The notes below the pieces were generated by a model. That model was given only the letters and a program-made list of their open reading frames with translations, was not told the DNA's origin and made no database searches. A stretch of 64,000 nt of DNA from Pectinatus sottacetonis (GTDB taxonomy: Bacteria > Bacillota > Negativicutes > Selenomonadales > Selenomonadaceae): assembly GCF_015732155.1 (NCBI RefSeq), contig NZ_WIQK01000002.1:1-64000 (forward strand), read 5' to 3'. Positions 18,631-27,359 of this stretch are shown here, piece by piece. How positions within the stretch are numbered: position 1 is the stretch's first letter; every line of letters begins with the position of its first letter. A program made the translations under genes and the position numbers.

Positions 18631-19158
18631 TTATTTTCCTCCCTTAATCTGTTTTGGTGCTAAAATCATTATCATGTTTCTTCCTTCAAGTTTTGGTGTG
18701 CGTTCTACAGTCACATACTCGGAAAGATTATCAGCAACCTTAAGCAGTAAAACACGTCCCAATTCTGGGTGTGATAATTCTCTACCGCGAAACATGATAG
18801 TAACTTTTACTTTATTTCCATCATTAATGAAACGTAAAGCATTTTTTGCCTTTACATCAAAATCATGCTGCTCGATATTAGGCCGTAGCTTAACTTCTTT
18901 TATCGTTATAACTTTTTGTTTTTTGCGTGCTTCTTTTTCTCTTTTTTGCTGTTCATAACGATATTTACCAAAATCCATGATCCGGCAAACTGGTGGTTTT
19001 GCTTTCGGGGCAACTTCTACCAAATCCAAATGTACTTCTTCGGCGCGGGATAAAGCTTCCCGTGTAGGCATTATCCCCAGCTGGTTTCCATTGGCATCCG
19101 TTACGCGTACTTCTCTGACACGGATTTCTCCATTGATTCTTAAAGATTCTTTACTAAT
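18631..19158 (-). CDS. infC: Translation initiation factor IF-3 (AUU start)
   Basis: IF-3 prevents premature subunit joining and proofreads start codons. The conserved N-domain begins upstream of the first ATG (19071): the codons before it read [18 protein letters not shown], typical of IF-3. The only well-placed initiation codon is ATT at 19156-19158, seven bases after AGAGGTG, giving 175 residues, the normal length. An AUU start is the classical means by which IF-3 limits its own translation. The C-domain includes [16 protein letters not shown]. Gene finders restricted to ATG/GTG/TTG would truncate it by 29 residues. Confidence 0.95.
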   Translation of the reverse strand: MSKESLRINGEIRVREVRVTDANGNQLGIMPTREALSRAEEVHLDLVEVAPKAKPPVCRIMDFGKYRYEQQKREKEARKKQKVITIKEVKLRPNIEQHDFDVKAKNALRFINDGNKVKVTIMFRGRELSHPELGRVLLLKVADNLSEYVTVERTPKLEGRNMIMILAPKQIKGGK

Positions 19159-19190
19159 AAAAATTCACCTCTCTAAAATAAATGTATATA

Positions 19191-19283
19191 CAAAAATGGG
19201 CAGCACACAGCCACCCATTTTTTTTTAAAGTATAAACCCGGCTGACTAAAAGTCATCAGGTGAGAAGCGGTGGCTCCTGCTTG
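19191..19283 (-). promoter_or_regulatory. L20-type autoregulatory leader of infC-rpmI-rplT
   Basis: On the minus strand the leader reads CAAGCAGGAGCCACCGCTTC, then a small hairpin (TGACTTTTAGTCA), GCCGGGTTTATAC and finally a terminator-like hairpin AAATGGGTGGC/GCTGCCCATTT with flanking T-run at 19191-19229. The GGAGCCACC and GGGTGGC segments can pair alternatively. This is the pattern of Firmicute L20 leaders, in which L20 binding favours early termination. Assignment is from recognised sequence and position; a covariance-model search would confirm it. Confidence 0.85.
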
Positions 19284-19538
19284 TTAAATAACGTTAATAA
19301 TATATCATATATAATTACTATTGTCAAATGTTTATTAATAATTATCCGCAAAATGATAAAAAAATATTATAATGAATTATTTTATAATATCAGATAATTT
19401 ATAAAATAATTCATTTATATTTTAAATTTAGTATAGTTTTTATATATAAAATTATGCTATAATAAATGATATAAATGTACATAATAAATATCATAAATTC
19501 ATATAATGTTTTGCTTATGAAAATTTGGGAGGATTATA

Positions 19539-20411
19539 ATGGAGCTCAAGCAGTTAGAATATTTTCAAATGACAAGCAGGTTAAAAAATATTACCAGAGC
19601 AGCTAAACGGCTACGTGTTTCTCAGCCTAATATAACAGTTGCCATAAAAAAACTGGAAGCAGAACTAGGTATTCAGTTATTTGATCGCAGTCAGAAACAA
19701 TTATCATTGACACCAGAAGGTGTTGTTTTTTTAAACAGAATTGATTTGGCACTGCGTAATATCCAAGATGCTGTATTAGAAGTAAATGATTATAAAAAAT
19801 TACAAAAAGGTACCATAAAAATAGGGATACCTTCAATGATAGGAGCTTTCCTTTTTCCTAAAATTTTTTCTAGTTTCCAGCAAAGATACTCTCATTTGGA
19901 TATTTATCTTTATGAAGAAGGTTCCATGACCATACGAGAACAAATTGAACGTGATGAACTTGATTTTGGTATTGTTATTATATCAGGAGCATCTTCCAGT
20001 CTGGAACTGCTCCTAATGTCAAAAAATCAATCTGTAGCTTGTCTACCGCTCAACCATCCTTTAGCAGAAAAAAAATCAATTTCCATAAGTGATATTGAAA
20101 ATCAAAATGTGATAATGTTAAAAGATGGTTCATATTTGAGAAATCTGCTGATGAAAAAAATGGCGGCTGAAAATATAAAAGCCAATGTTGTATTGGAATC
20201 AAACCAAATAGAAACAATCAAGGGGTTAGTCGCCAGTAATGTAGGTATGGCTTTTCTCCTTGATTTTGTTGTAAAAGATACTCCTGATATAAAGGTACTA
20301 CCTTTTGAAAATCCCATTTTTGTCGATGTAGGATTAGCCTGGAAAAAAGATAGATATATATCAAAAGCTGCTCAGTCTTTTATAGAGTTTTGTCAGGATA
20401 CTTTAAAATAA
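19539..20411 (+). CDS. LysR-family transcriptional regulator
   Basis: A 290-residue LTTR. The winged helix-turn-helix is at residues 1-60 (LKQLEYFQMTSRLKNITRAAKRLRVSQPNITVAIKKLE), followed by a periplasmic-binding-like effector domain. AGGAGGATTATA-like spacing precedes the ATG (GGGAGG at 19527). The nearest likely target is the YeiH-type transporter 717 bases downstream on the same strand; CysL/YeiE-type regulators are often paired with such transporters, but that link is inference. It ends at two consecutive terminators, so it is monocistronic. Confidence 0.93.
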   Translation: MELKQLEYFQMTSRLKNITRAAKRLRVSQPNITVAIKKLEAELGIQLFDRSQKQLSLTPEGVVFLNRIDLALRNIQDAVLEVNDYKKLQKGTIKIGIPSMIGAFLFPKIFSSFQQRYSHLDIYLYEEGSMTIREQIERDELDFGIVIISGASSSLELLLMSKNQSVACLPLNHPLAEKKSISISDIENQNVIMLKDGSYLRNLLMKKMAAENIKANVVLESNQIETIKGLVASNVGMAFLLDFVVKDTPDIKVLPFENPIFVDVGLAWKKDRYISKAAQSFIEFCQDTLK

Positions 20412-20420
20412 TTTGTATTT

Positions 20421-20471
20421 TTCAACAAAAGAACAGCAGAATGTTTTTTATTCTGCTGTTCTTTTGTTGAA
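20421..20471. terminator. Perfect 22-bp terminator hairpin after the LysR gene
   Basis: Arms 20421-20442 and 20450-20471 (core AAAAGAACAGCAGAAT / ATTCTGCTGTTCTTTT) are exact reverse complements around GTTTTTT. It starts ten bases after the LysR stop. The stem is unusually long for a simple terminator. Confidence 0.8.
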
Positions 20472-20506
20472 AAAACTGACTTATTATGACAATAAGCCAG
20501 TTTTTT
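20470..20506 (+). terminator. Second intrinsic terminator in tandem
   Basis: Stem AAAAACTGACTTATT / AATAAGCCAGTTTTT (one mismatch) with a five-base loop and a T-run, immediately after the first hairpin. It would catch read-through in either direction. Confidence 0.8.
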
Positions 20507-20642
20507 ATCCATACCATATATAGTTTTGTACTATAATAACTACTTCTTTAATGAAATATATACTACCATCACAGTTCTTGTAAAATACTCTTTCTAATTA
20601 TAGATTATTTTTAGAATTTACCGATTATTACATATATTATTT

Positions 20643-20843
20643 TTATCCCTGCAGAAATTCTGAACCAATAGCATGAAAGGCATGAATACAGTTAGTACAT
20701 TCCTTGCAGTCAAATCTATGCTCACATTCTTGTTTATAACAAACAGTTCTTCTTGGATTCACCTGCTGATAATAACGAACTACATTCACATTTTTTTGCA
20801 AATTAAGACAAAATGGTTTTTCTGTTTTAAAAACATGTTTCAT
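20643..20843 (-). CDS. Small cysteine-rich protein of unknown function
   Basis: A 66-residue reading frame. The ATG is preceded by AAAGGGAAGTG at a plausible distance. The C-terminal half has a dense cysteine cluster, CYKQECEHRFDCKECTNC, suggesting a zinc or Fe-S knuckle; there is one more Cys near residue 12 and no signal peptide or membrane segment. It lies alone between the LysR gene and the YeiH-type transporter, reading the opposite way. I do not recognise the family. The regular cysteine spacing argues for a real gene; short length leaves doubt. Confidence 0.55.
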   Translation of the reverse strand: MKHVFKTEKPFCLNLQKNVNVVRYYQQVNPRRTVCYKQECEHRFDCKECTNCIHAFHAIGSEFLQG

Positions 20844-21067
20844 TATAATGCACTTCCCTTTAATTTTTTCATATAACTATAATTTCGTTAAAAGAATATT
20901 ATCTCCTGCAAAAAAAACAATAAATATAAATATTTATTAGAAATATATAAAAAAAAATTATAATGTATATATTTTTTTTATACTATTAGCAAATAAATAT
21001 AAATAATGTAAATTATCAAATTTTATATAATAAGTATATACCTATCAAATATATAAAATTATATAAT

Positions 21068-21096
21068 TTTACATATGATAATATCCTTGGTACAAT
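21068..21096 (+). promoter_or_regulatory. Predicted sigma-A promoter of the YeiH-type gene
   Basis: TTTACA at 21068-21073 and TACAAT at 21091-21096 with a 17-base spacer, about 33 bases before the start codon. The DNA upstream (20880-21060) is almost pure A/T and could hold LysR sites, but none stands out. Confidence 0.55.
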
Positions 21097-21128
21097 AAAT
21101 TCCATAAATAAAAAGGAGTGATCTTTTA

Positions 21129-22106
21129 ATGCAAAATAATATTAAAGGAATTTTATTTTCGCTTATTTTTGCGGTTCCGGCATATTTTTTAGGAAAATTT
21201 TTTCCTATTATTGGCGGACCAGTTTTTGGTATTCTATTGGGAATAGCTGCTGCTGGTATAAAACGCCCAGTAAGTTTTGAACAAGGAATAATTTTCACGG
21301 GGAAAAAAATCCTGCAGTATTCAATAATACTTTTAGGTTTCGAAATGAATCTTTTTAGTGTTCTGGCTATAGGATCACATTCTTTTTGCGTAATGATATT
21401 TACACTGCTGACAGCATTTTTAGTAGCATGGATTGTGGGAAGATGGCTTGGTTTAGCACGCGATACAACAACATTGATCGGTGCAGGTACTGCTATCTGC
21501 GGTGGTTCAGCAATTGCTGCCATAGCTCCTGTAATAGGAGCCAAGGATAAGGATATTGCTTTTTCAATATCTACAATATTTTTATTTAATATAATTGCTG
21601 TTTTCCTATTTCCGTTTCTGGGCCATGTGATGGGAATGTCCAATACCGGATTTGGCATGTGGGCGGGTACAGCAATCAATGACACTTCTTCGGTTGTTGC
21701 CGCTGGATATTCGTATAGTAATGCGGCTGGCAGTTATGCTACAATAGTAAAATTAACTCGTGCACTTATGATAGTCCCCGCATGTATATTTTTTGCAGTT
21801 CTGACAGCACGTCAGCAAAGTAAAAATGGTAATTTTAATATTTATAAGATTTTTCCTTGGTTTATATTGTGGTTTGTAGTTGCCTCTATCGTTAACACAA
21901 CTGGTATCCTACCTATTCATATTTCACATATTTTAGGATCTACTGGTAAATTCTGCATAATTTTAGCCATGAGTGCCATCGGTCTTAATACTAATCTGCG
22001 GTCACTGATAAAAAATGGGATTCGTCCAATATTCTTAGGACTTTGCTGTTGGTTTGCAGTTGCAGTTGTTTCTCTCTTTGTACAGCATATAATGGGTTTA
22101 TTTTAA
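21129..22106 (+). CDS. YeiH/UPF0324-family putative transporter
   Basis: A 325-residue polytopic membrane protein with about ten hydrophobic segments. The family hallmarks are IGAGTAICGGSAIAAIAPVIGA near residues 116-137 and GTAINDTSSVVAAGYSY near 181-197. Members are annotated as putative sulfate exporters, but the substrate is poorly proven. AAAAGGAGTG precedes the ATG. The upstream LysR gene is a likely regulator by family precedent. A shared terminator with the convergent DUF6765 gene follows. Confidence 0.9.
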   Translation: MQNNIKGILFSLIFAVPAYFLGKFFPIIGGPVFGILLGIAAAGIKRPVSFEQGIIFTGKKILQYSIILLGFEMNLFSVLAIGSHSFCVMIFTLLTAFLVAWIVGRWLGLARDTTTLIGAGTAICGGSAIAAIAPVIGAKDKDIAFSISTIFLFNIIAVFLFPFLGHVMGMSNTGFGMWAGTAINDTSSVVAAGYSYSNAAGSYATIVKLTRALMIVPACIFFAVLTARQQSKNGNFNIYKIFPWFILWFVVASIVNTTGILPIHISHILGSTGKFCIILAMSAIGLNTNLRSLIKNGIRPIFLGLCCWFAVAVVSLFVQHIMGLF

Positions 22107-22107
22107 T

Positions 22108-22156
22108 AAAATATCCGTATTCCTATATTAATCTACCAAGGGAATACGGATATTTT
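22108..22156. terminator. Bidirectional terminator overlapping the end of the DUF6765 gene
   Basis: Perfect 16-bp stem AAAATATCCGTATTCC / GGAATACGGATATTTT with a 17-base loop. The right arm lies inside the last codons of the minus-strand gene that ends at 22128. Confidence 0.85.
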
Positions 22157-23201
22157 TTGTATAAAAAGCGTTCAATTTTAAATCTGCAAAATAATACTGC
22201 CATTTACTAAACAGATCTATAAATGTCTCTGGAATACCATTTATATCTATATCAAAGTCATCTAACCTGTTCTTAACCCATTGATAATGTTCCTGAATAG
22301 CTGAATAGAAATCTATTTTATATTCTTTATTATTTATGATAAAATTTTTATCGTAGTTTAAAGTTCTGTCTACCAGAGAAAATTTTTCAAATGCAAAATA
22401 ATTGTTGTTAATTAATTTTAACCATTTATTATTGCGTATATAACAATTTTTATCTTTAATGGTTTGCAGGCAATATGATAATTTATTCATTTTATCATAT
22501 TCCAGCGAATAACTTTTCTGTCTGTTATATAATGATAAAGCCTTATAAATTTCCGCTATTGCTTCTTGGAATTCTTGCCAGTTTTTTCTTCCATAGAAAA
22601 ATTTTTGGTGGCTCTGCCAATATGCATAGGGGCGATCTGGCCAATGTATGGCACTGGCATGCCCCAATGGTTTTAAATTAGTAAAAAAATCAGCCGTGTT
22701 GCTTTTCCAATTTTCGCTTAGTTTGTTATCTGCATTTATTATATTTATATCAGTAACGACGTTGAGACAGCTAGTTATACCTGAAAATTCTTGATGTGCC
22801 CATGTGTCAGCATATACATGCAGAATAATACCTATCCGGCAAAGATTAGTTTTTGCAAGTCTTTGATATATTTTTTGAATTAATTCATTAGAAAGAATGC
22901 TGTCTTTCTTGCATATCAACTTTTCTGCCATAGTTTTTCCTTCCAGTCCGGGTAAAAAATGAAAAGGAATCCACACGTTTTTGTTTCCCGTTTCCGATAA
23001 ATTTTCCCAGTTACGGTGACCAGAAAAACGTCTTATGCCAAAATCACATAATTCATATGATTTATTTACACTGGAAATATTATGATTTACATTATCATCA
23101 ACCAATTGTGAACTAGTAGCAATAATTTTAGCTTCCTTTCCAGTAAAACCAGCCCATCGGGATAAAATATAAATCACTGCAAAATGAAAATCAATATCCA
23201 T
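22128..23201 (-). CDS. DUF6765-like protein (His/Asp-rich helical)
   Basis: A 357-residue, apparently cytosolic protein. The N-terminus MDIDFHFAVIYILSRWAGF and the later LHVYADTWAHQEFSG motif recall the DUF6765 family, whose conserved His/Asp residues (DFH, DD, HVYADTWAHQ, H) resemble those of zinc-dependent phospholipase C-type helical enzymes. The enzymatic role is unproven. No signal peptide is visible, which argues against a secreted lipase. It is a stand-alone gene sharing a terminator with the YeiH-type gene. Confidence 0.7.
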   Translation of the reverse strand: MDIDFHFAVIYILSRWAGFTGKEAKIIATSSQLVDDNVNHNISSVNKSYELCDFGIRRFSGHRNWENLSETGNKNVWIPFHFLPGLEGKTMAEKLICKKDSILSNELIQKIYQRLAKTNLCRIGIILHVYADTWAHQEFSGITSCLNVVTDINIINADNKLSENWKSNTADFFTNLKPLGHASAIHWPDRPYAYWQSHQKFFYGRKNWQEFQEAIAEIYKALSLYNRQKSYSLEYDKMNKLSYCLQTIKDKNCYIRNNKWLKLINNNYFAFEKFSLVDRTLNYDKNFIINNKEYKIDFYSAIQEHYQWVKNRLDDFDIDINGIPETFIDLFSKWQYYFADLKLNAFYTKNIRIPLVD

Positions 23202-23310
23202 TTTAAACTCCTGTGTTAAGATAATAAATTCTTAGCATGTTTTAGTCATTTACCAAAACACATACCAAATATATTATTATCACAATATTTATAGGAATTA
23301 ACTGTTTCGA

Positions 23311-23374
23311 TACTGTCACGCAATAGTATTAATGCCGTCTTTGGAGTCAAATGAAATATTTACCCGCAGCAGTA
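23311..23374. repeat. Short palindromic element, possible degenerate relative of the MITE-like repeats
   Basis: Ends TACTGTCACGCAATA (23311-23325) and TATTTACCCGCAGCAGTA (23357-23374) are imperfect reverse complements. They resemble the GCTGTCGCACG-type ends of the dispersed repeats. It is only 64 bases long and lacks the conserved core, so membership is doubtful. Confidence 0.35.
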
Positions 23375-23440
23375 CCATAATTATGACTAATAGTACAACA
23401 TGAATTATAAATTCATTTACAAAAATATCTTTAATATATA

Positions 23441-24715
23441 TTAAAGATATTTTAATGCTTTTTGTCCAATATCTTTACGATAATACATGTCAGTAAAGCT
23501 TATCGTTTTTATATCTTTATAGGCATTTGCTATAGCTTCTTTTATATCATTTCCTATAGAAACGACTCCTAGGACTCTACCACCGTTAGTAACAATTTCC
23601 CCTTCCATTTCCTTTGTACCAGCATGAAAGACCAGTGTTTTATCAGCAGCGACTTTGTCTAAACCTTTTATGGTAATTCCCTTTTTATATTTATGCGGAT
23701 AGCCTCCGGATGCCAAGACTACACAAACTGCTGCCTTGTTACTCCAGTTTATTTTTTTCCCTTTTAGGGTCCCTTTGATACAAGAGAGCATTATTTCTGC
23801 TAAATCGCTTTGCAACAGTGGAATAACTACCTGTGTTTCTGGATCTCCAAATCGGGCATTGAATTCTATAACTTTAGGTCCGGTTGGTGTTATCATCAGC
23901 CCAGCATATAAACAGCCTTTATATTTTTTCCCTTCAGTTTTCATTGCTGCTATTATTGGTTCTAATATTTTTGTCTGAACAAAATCCATAACACTGTCAG
24001 TTACTACAGGTGCTGGAGCATAAGTTCCCATCCCACCAGTATTAGGACCTTCATCACCATCTAAAGCTCTTTTATGATCCTGCGAAGAAATCATAGGTAT
24101 TATAGTATCTCCATCTGTAAAAGCTAAAACAGATGCTTCTTCTCCGATGAGACATTCTTCTATCACAATTGAATTTCCGGCATCACCAAATGCCTTATCA
24201 CACATGATTTCATCTACAGCATCCAAGGCCTGCTGCATTGTATCTGCTACTATTACTCCTTTACCAGCGGCTAATCCGTCAGCTTTTACAACAATAGGGA
24301 TGCCTTCTTTTTTTATATATTCCTTAGCACTGTCCGCATCAGTAAATGTTTCATATTTTGCTGTAGGGATATTATATTTTTTCATAATATTTTTGGAAAA
24401 AGTCTTTGATCCTTCAAGCTGTGCAGCTTCTCTACTCGGACCAAATGCTGCAATTCCGGCATTTTCTAAATCATCAACAATCCCATTTATCAAGGGAACT
24501 TCTGGTCCAATTACTACCATATCAATATTTTTCTTTTTGGCAAAAGCTACAATAACATCATTATTTTCTATATCAATATCAGTAACACATTCAGCAATAT
24601 TTTTCATGCCAGGATTACCCGGAACAGCATATATTTTATTCACAATACTGCTTTGTGCCAGTTTCCATACTAAAGTATGTTCACGGCCACCTGAGCCAAT
24701 TACAATTATATCCAA
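23441..24715 (-). CDS. purD: Phosphoribosylamine-glycine ligase
   Basis: PurD joins glycine to phosphoribosylamine with ATP, the second step of purine synthesis. The 424 residues have MDIIVIGSGGREHTL at the N-terminus, the ATP-grasp lid VKADGLAAGKGV near 143-154, EGPNTGGMGTYAPAP, and EFNARFGDPETQV near 290. The start is TTG behind AGGAGG. It is the last gene of the pur operon; a repeat element (copy C) separates it from purH. Confidence 0.96.
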   Translation of the reverse strand: MDIIVIGSGGREHTLVWKLAQSSIVNKIYAVPGNPGMKNIAECVTDIDIENNDVIVAFAKKKNIDMVVIGPEVPLINGIVDDLENAGIAAFGPSREAAQLEGSKTFSKNIMKKYNIPTAKYETFTDADSAKEYIKKEGIPIVVKADGLAAGKGVIVADTMQQALDAVDEIMCDKAFGDAGNSIVIEECLIGEEASVLAFTDGDTIIPMISSQDHKRALDGDEGPNTGGMGTYAPAPVVTDSVMDFVQTKILEPIIAAMKTEGKKYKGCLYAGLMITPTGPKVIEFNARFGDPETQVVIPLLQSDLAEIMLSCIKGTLKGKKINWSNKAAVCVVLASGGYPHKYKKGITIKGLDKVAADKTLVFHAGTKEMEGEIVTNGGRVLGVVSIGNDIKEAIANAYKDIKTISFTDMYYRKDIGQKALKYL

Positions 24716-24737
24716 TATTTTTTCCTCCTGTATTATT

Positions 24738-24881
24738 AAAAGGAGCTGTCACATGATTACATTACCTTCATAAAAATACAGATCCTCACTTCTATTATTC
24801 GTGCTGTTTTTTAAACATAGACGCCAAAAATGAGATAGTGCATATTATGAACAAAAATGGTTACGTGCGACAGCTTCTTTT
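24738..24881 (-). repeat. Dispersed MITE-like repeat, copy C (inverted)
   Basis: This is the best-preserved copy. The ends AAAAGGAGCTGTCACATG and GTTACGTGCGACAGCTTC are imperfect terminal inverted repeats about 22 bases long. Read on the minus strand it contains CCATTTTTGTTCATAA, shared with copy D, and the family core TGTATTTTTATGAAGGTAAT then GACAGCTCC. It lies between purH and purD, so it is transcribed as part of the pur mRNA and could fold into a long hairpin. Confidence 0.75.
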
Positions 24882-24894
24882 AATTAAAACAAAA

Positions 24895-25488
24895 TTATTT
24901 ATCCAATTGCTTTGCTAAGTAATTTTGAATACAAGTGTCATATTCAGCAGTGTGTTCAAAAGCTTCCTGAGCAAGTTTCATTCTGAATTTATAAGCGACT
25001 TCATCATCCTTACTGATCATTGAGGCAACTTCATCATAATGATCAGGATTAACAACTACAGTCACATATTTAAAATTTTTAGCAGCAGCACGAATCATTG
25101 CCGGTCCGCCTATATCAATATTTTCAATTGCTTCCGCTAATTCAACGTCAGGTTTGGCAATTGTTTGCTTAAAAGGATAAAGATTAACTACTACCAAGTC
25201 AATGCCAGTAATTTTATGTTGCTGCATTGCCTTTTGATGCTCTGGATTATCTCGAACAGCTAAAATTCCACCATGAATGTAAGGATTAAGTGTTTTTACG
25301 CGCCCATCCATAATTTCAGGAAAACCAGTAACATCACTTACATATAATACAGGAATACCTGCTTCTTTTATTGCTTTCATCGTACCACCAGTAGATACTA
25401 TTTCTACTCCGGCATCATGTAGTTTTTGCGCCAGTTTAACAATACCTTTTTTTTCAGAAACACTAAGCAGTGCTCTTTTTATTTTCAA
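24895..25488 (-). CDS. purH: IMP cyclohydrolase (N-terminal half of PurH only)
   Basis: A 197-residue protein matching the MGS-like IMP cyclohydrolase domain of Pur[40 protein letters not shown]-type core, [10 protein letters not shown] and [17 protein letters not shown]. It closes FORMAICAR to IMP. Bifunctional PurH is about 510-520 residues; the AICAR transformylase domain is absent and the gene ends with a normal stop after [16 protein letters not shown] separate transformylase gene must lie elsewhere if the pathway is complete. TTG start behind TAGGTGGG. Confidence 0.93.
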   Translation of the reverse strand: MKIKRALLSVSEKKGIVKLAQKLHDAGVEIVSTGGTMKAIKEAGIPVLYVSDVTGFPEIMDGRVKTLNPYIHGGILAVRDNPEHQKAMQQHKITGIDLVVVNLYPFKQTIAKPDVELAEAIENIDIGGPAMIRAAAKNFKYVTVVVNPDHYDEVASMISKDDEVAYKFRMKLAQEAFEHTAEYDTCIQNYLAKQLDK

Positions 25489-25506
25489 AAAAATCCCACC
25501 TAAATA

Positions 25507-26118
25507 TTATTCTTTTATAAATACTCTGCGTCCCTCTATTTTTAGCTTTCCATCTAGGTACAGAGCAATAGCCCTAGGATATATTATATGTTCCTGTTTT
25601 AAAACGCGTGCTGCCAAGGTATCCTCAGTATCATCATCCATTACAGGCACAGCTGCCTGTATAATGATCGGACCACTATCCATCCCTTCATCAACGAAAT
25701 GCACTGTGCAGCCCGATATTTTAACACCATATGCCAAAACATCACGGTGAGCATGTGCTCCGGGAAATGAAGGCAAAAGAGCTGGATGAATATTGAGTAT
25801 ATGGTTTTTATATTCCCGGATAAAAACAGGACTCAATATACGCATAAATCCTGCTAAAACAATATGTTCTACATGATGTTTTCTCAATTCAGCAATAAGA
25901 CTCTGCTCAAAAACTTCACGTTTAGCAAATTTTTTTCGCTCAACACATATATTAGCTATACCCGCCATTTGTGCACGTTCTAGTGCCTTGGCTTTAGGGT
26001 TATCTGTTATTACCAAACCGATTTCAGCAGAAAACTGCCCCTCAGCAATAGCATCCATTATTGACTGCAGGTTTGTTCCCCGTCCTGAAGCCAAAATACC
26101 TAAAACCGGCTTACCCAT
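25507..26118 (-). CDS. purN: Phosphoribosylglycinamide formyltransferase
   Basis: PurN transfers a formyl group from 10-formyltetrahydrofolate to GAR. The 203 residues contain [14 protein letters not shown] at the N-terminus. The catalytic Asn/His lie in [16 protein letters not shown] and the Asp in [12 protein letters not shown]. It overlaps the end of purM by eight bases and precedes purH by 18, so it is tightly coupled in the operon. Confidence 0.96.
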   Translation of the reverse strand: MGKPVLGILASGRGTNLQSIMDAIAEGQFSAEIGLVITDNPKAKALERAQMAGIANICVERKKFAKREVFEQSLIAELRKHHVEHIVLAGFMRILSPVFIREYKNHILNIHPALLPSFPGAHAHRDVLAYGVKISGCTVHFVDEGMDSGPIIIQAAVPVMDDDTEDTLAARVLKQEHIIYPRAIALYLDGKLKIEGRRVFIKE

Positions 26119-27175
26119 TAAATACCCCGCCTTTTATATTGATCCTTTTTTCTCCAGCGGATATTTCGCCTATGATATAAGACTTTTCACCGTTAGCCTT
26201 TAAATCAGCCTGTATATTTTTAGCATCATCTGCCGTCACCACTATTATCATACCAATTCCCATATTAAAAGTACGGTACATTTCCTGCCATTTTACATTG
26301 CCCCATTTCTGCAGCAACGAAAAAACAGGCAGCATTGGCCAAGCAGCTGCGTCTATCTGAGCGGTACAATTTTTAGGCAGTATCCGTGGTATATTATCAT
26401 AAAAGCCACCGCCGGTCACATGAACCATTGCATGAATATCATATTTATCTATTATTGGCAAACATACTTTAGGATATAACCTTGTAGGTGTTAGCAATTC
26501 TTCTGCTAAAGTACATCCCAATTCTGGCATATACTCTTTTCCCGTAAAATTTTTACGTTCAAAACAAATTTTTCTGACCAGAGAATATCCATTGGAATGT
26601 ATACCGGTAGATGGTAATCCTATAAGCACATCTCCGGGAACTACCTTTTCTCCGGTGATTATTTTAGATCTTTCCACTGCGCCAACAGTAAAACCTGCTA
26701 TATCATACTCTCCATGAGAATAAAATCCTGCCATTTCAGCTGTTTCACCACCAATAAGTGCACAGCCTGATTCTTTACAGGCACTGGCAATTCCCTTGAC
26801 TATAGTAGCAACTTTTTCTGGTTCCAATTCACCTACAGCTACATAATCAAGAAAGAACAACGGTTCTGCACCTTGTACCAAAACATCGTTAACACACATT
26901 GCTACGGCATCTTGTCCAATAGTATCATGTTTATCAAACATAAAAGCCAATTTTAATTTTGTTCCCACACCATCTGTGCCAGAAACTAAAACAGGTTCTT
27001 TATATTTATTGTTATTTAATGCAAACAATCCGCCAAATCCGCCTAAATCACCCAATACTTCTGGACGATAAGTAGATTTTACGCTGTCTTTTATGAGTGA
27101 TACTGAATAATTTCCAGCATCAATATTAACTCCAGCGTCTTTATACGTTAAGCTGCTGTTGTTTTTATCAGGCAT
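26111..27175 (-). CDS. purM: Phosphoribosylformylglycinamidine cyclo-ligase
   Basis: PurM (AIR synthetase) closes the imidazole ring. About 354 residues with [14 protein letters not shown] near the N-terminus, [35 protein letters not shown] and [15 protein letters not shown] chose the ATG preceded by GGGGGATAGC; an in-frame ATG four codons upstream has no ribosome site. It overlaps purN. Repeat copy D lies between it and purF. Confidence 0.95.
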   Translation of the reverse strand: MPDKNNSSLTYKDAGVNIDAGNYSVSLIKDSVKSTYRPEVLGDLGGFGGLFALNNNKYKEPVLVSGTDGVGTKLKLAFMFDKHDTIGQDAVAMCVNDVLVQGAEPLFFLDYVAVGELEPEKVATIVKGIASACKESGCALIGGETAEMAGFYSHGEYDIAGFTVGAVERSKIITGEKVVPGDVLIGLPSTGIHSNGYSLVRKICFERKNFTGKEYMPELGCTLAEELLTPTRLYPKVCLPIIDKYDIHAMVHVTGGGFYDNIPRILPKNCTAQIDAAAWPMLPVFSLLQKWGNVKWQEMYRTFNMGIGMIIVVTADDAKNIQADLKANGEKSYIIGEISAGEKRINIKGGVFNG

Positions 27176-27215
27176 GCTATCCCCCATTAAATCATTAGTA
27201 CTTAGATTTTATACG

Positions 27216-27342
27216 ACTGGCTGGATTGCCGACATATAAACATTTTTATTCATAAATTACATTATGCCATTCCTTTATCCGCTCTTAAAAGCAGGAACAG
27301 ATTGCATTTTGTAAAGCCAATGTTATTAATGTGGTAGCTCCA
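27216..27342 (+). repeat. Dispersed MITE-like repeat, copy D
   Basis: It contains ACATTTTTATTCATAA (compare ACCATTTTTGTTCATAA in copy C, minus strand) and the family core TTGCATTTTGTAAAGCCAAT then GTTATTAATGTGGTAGCTCC. The left end is degenerate. It occupies the 184-base gap between purF and purM and is transcribed with the operon. Confidence 0.65.
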
Positions 27343-27359
27343 GAAGTCAGTATAATATA

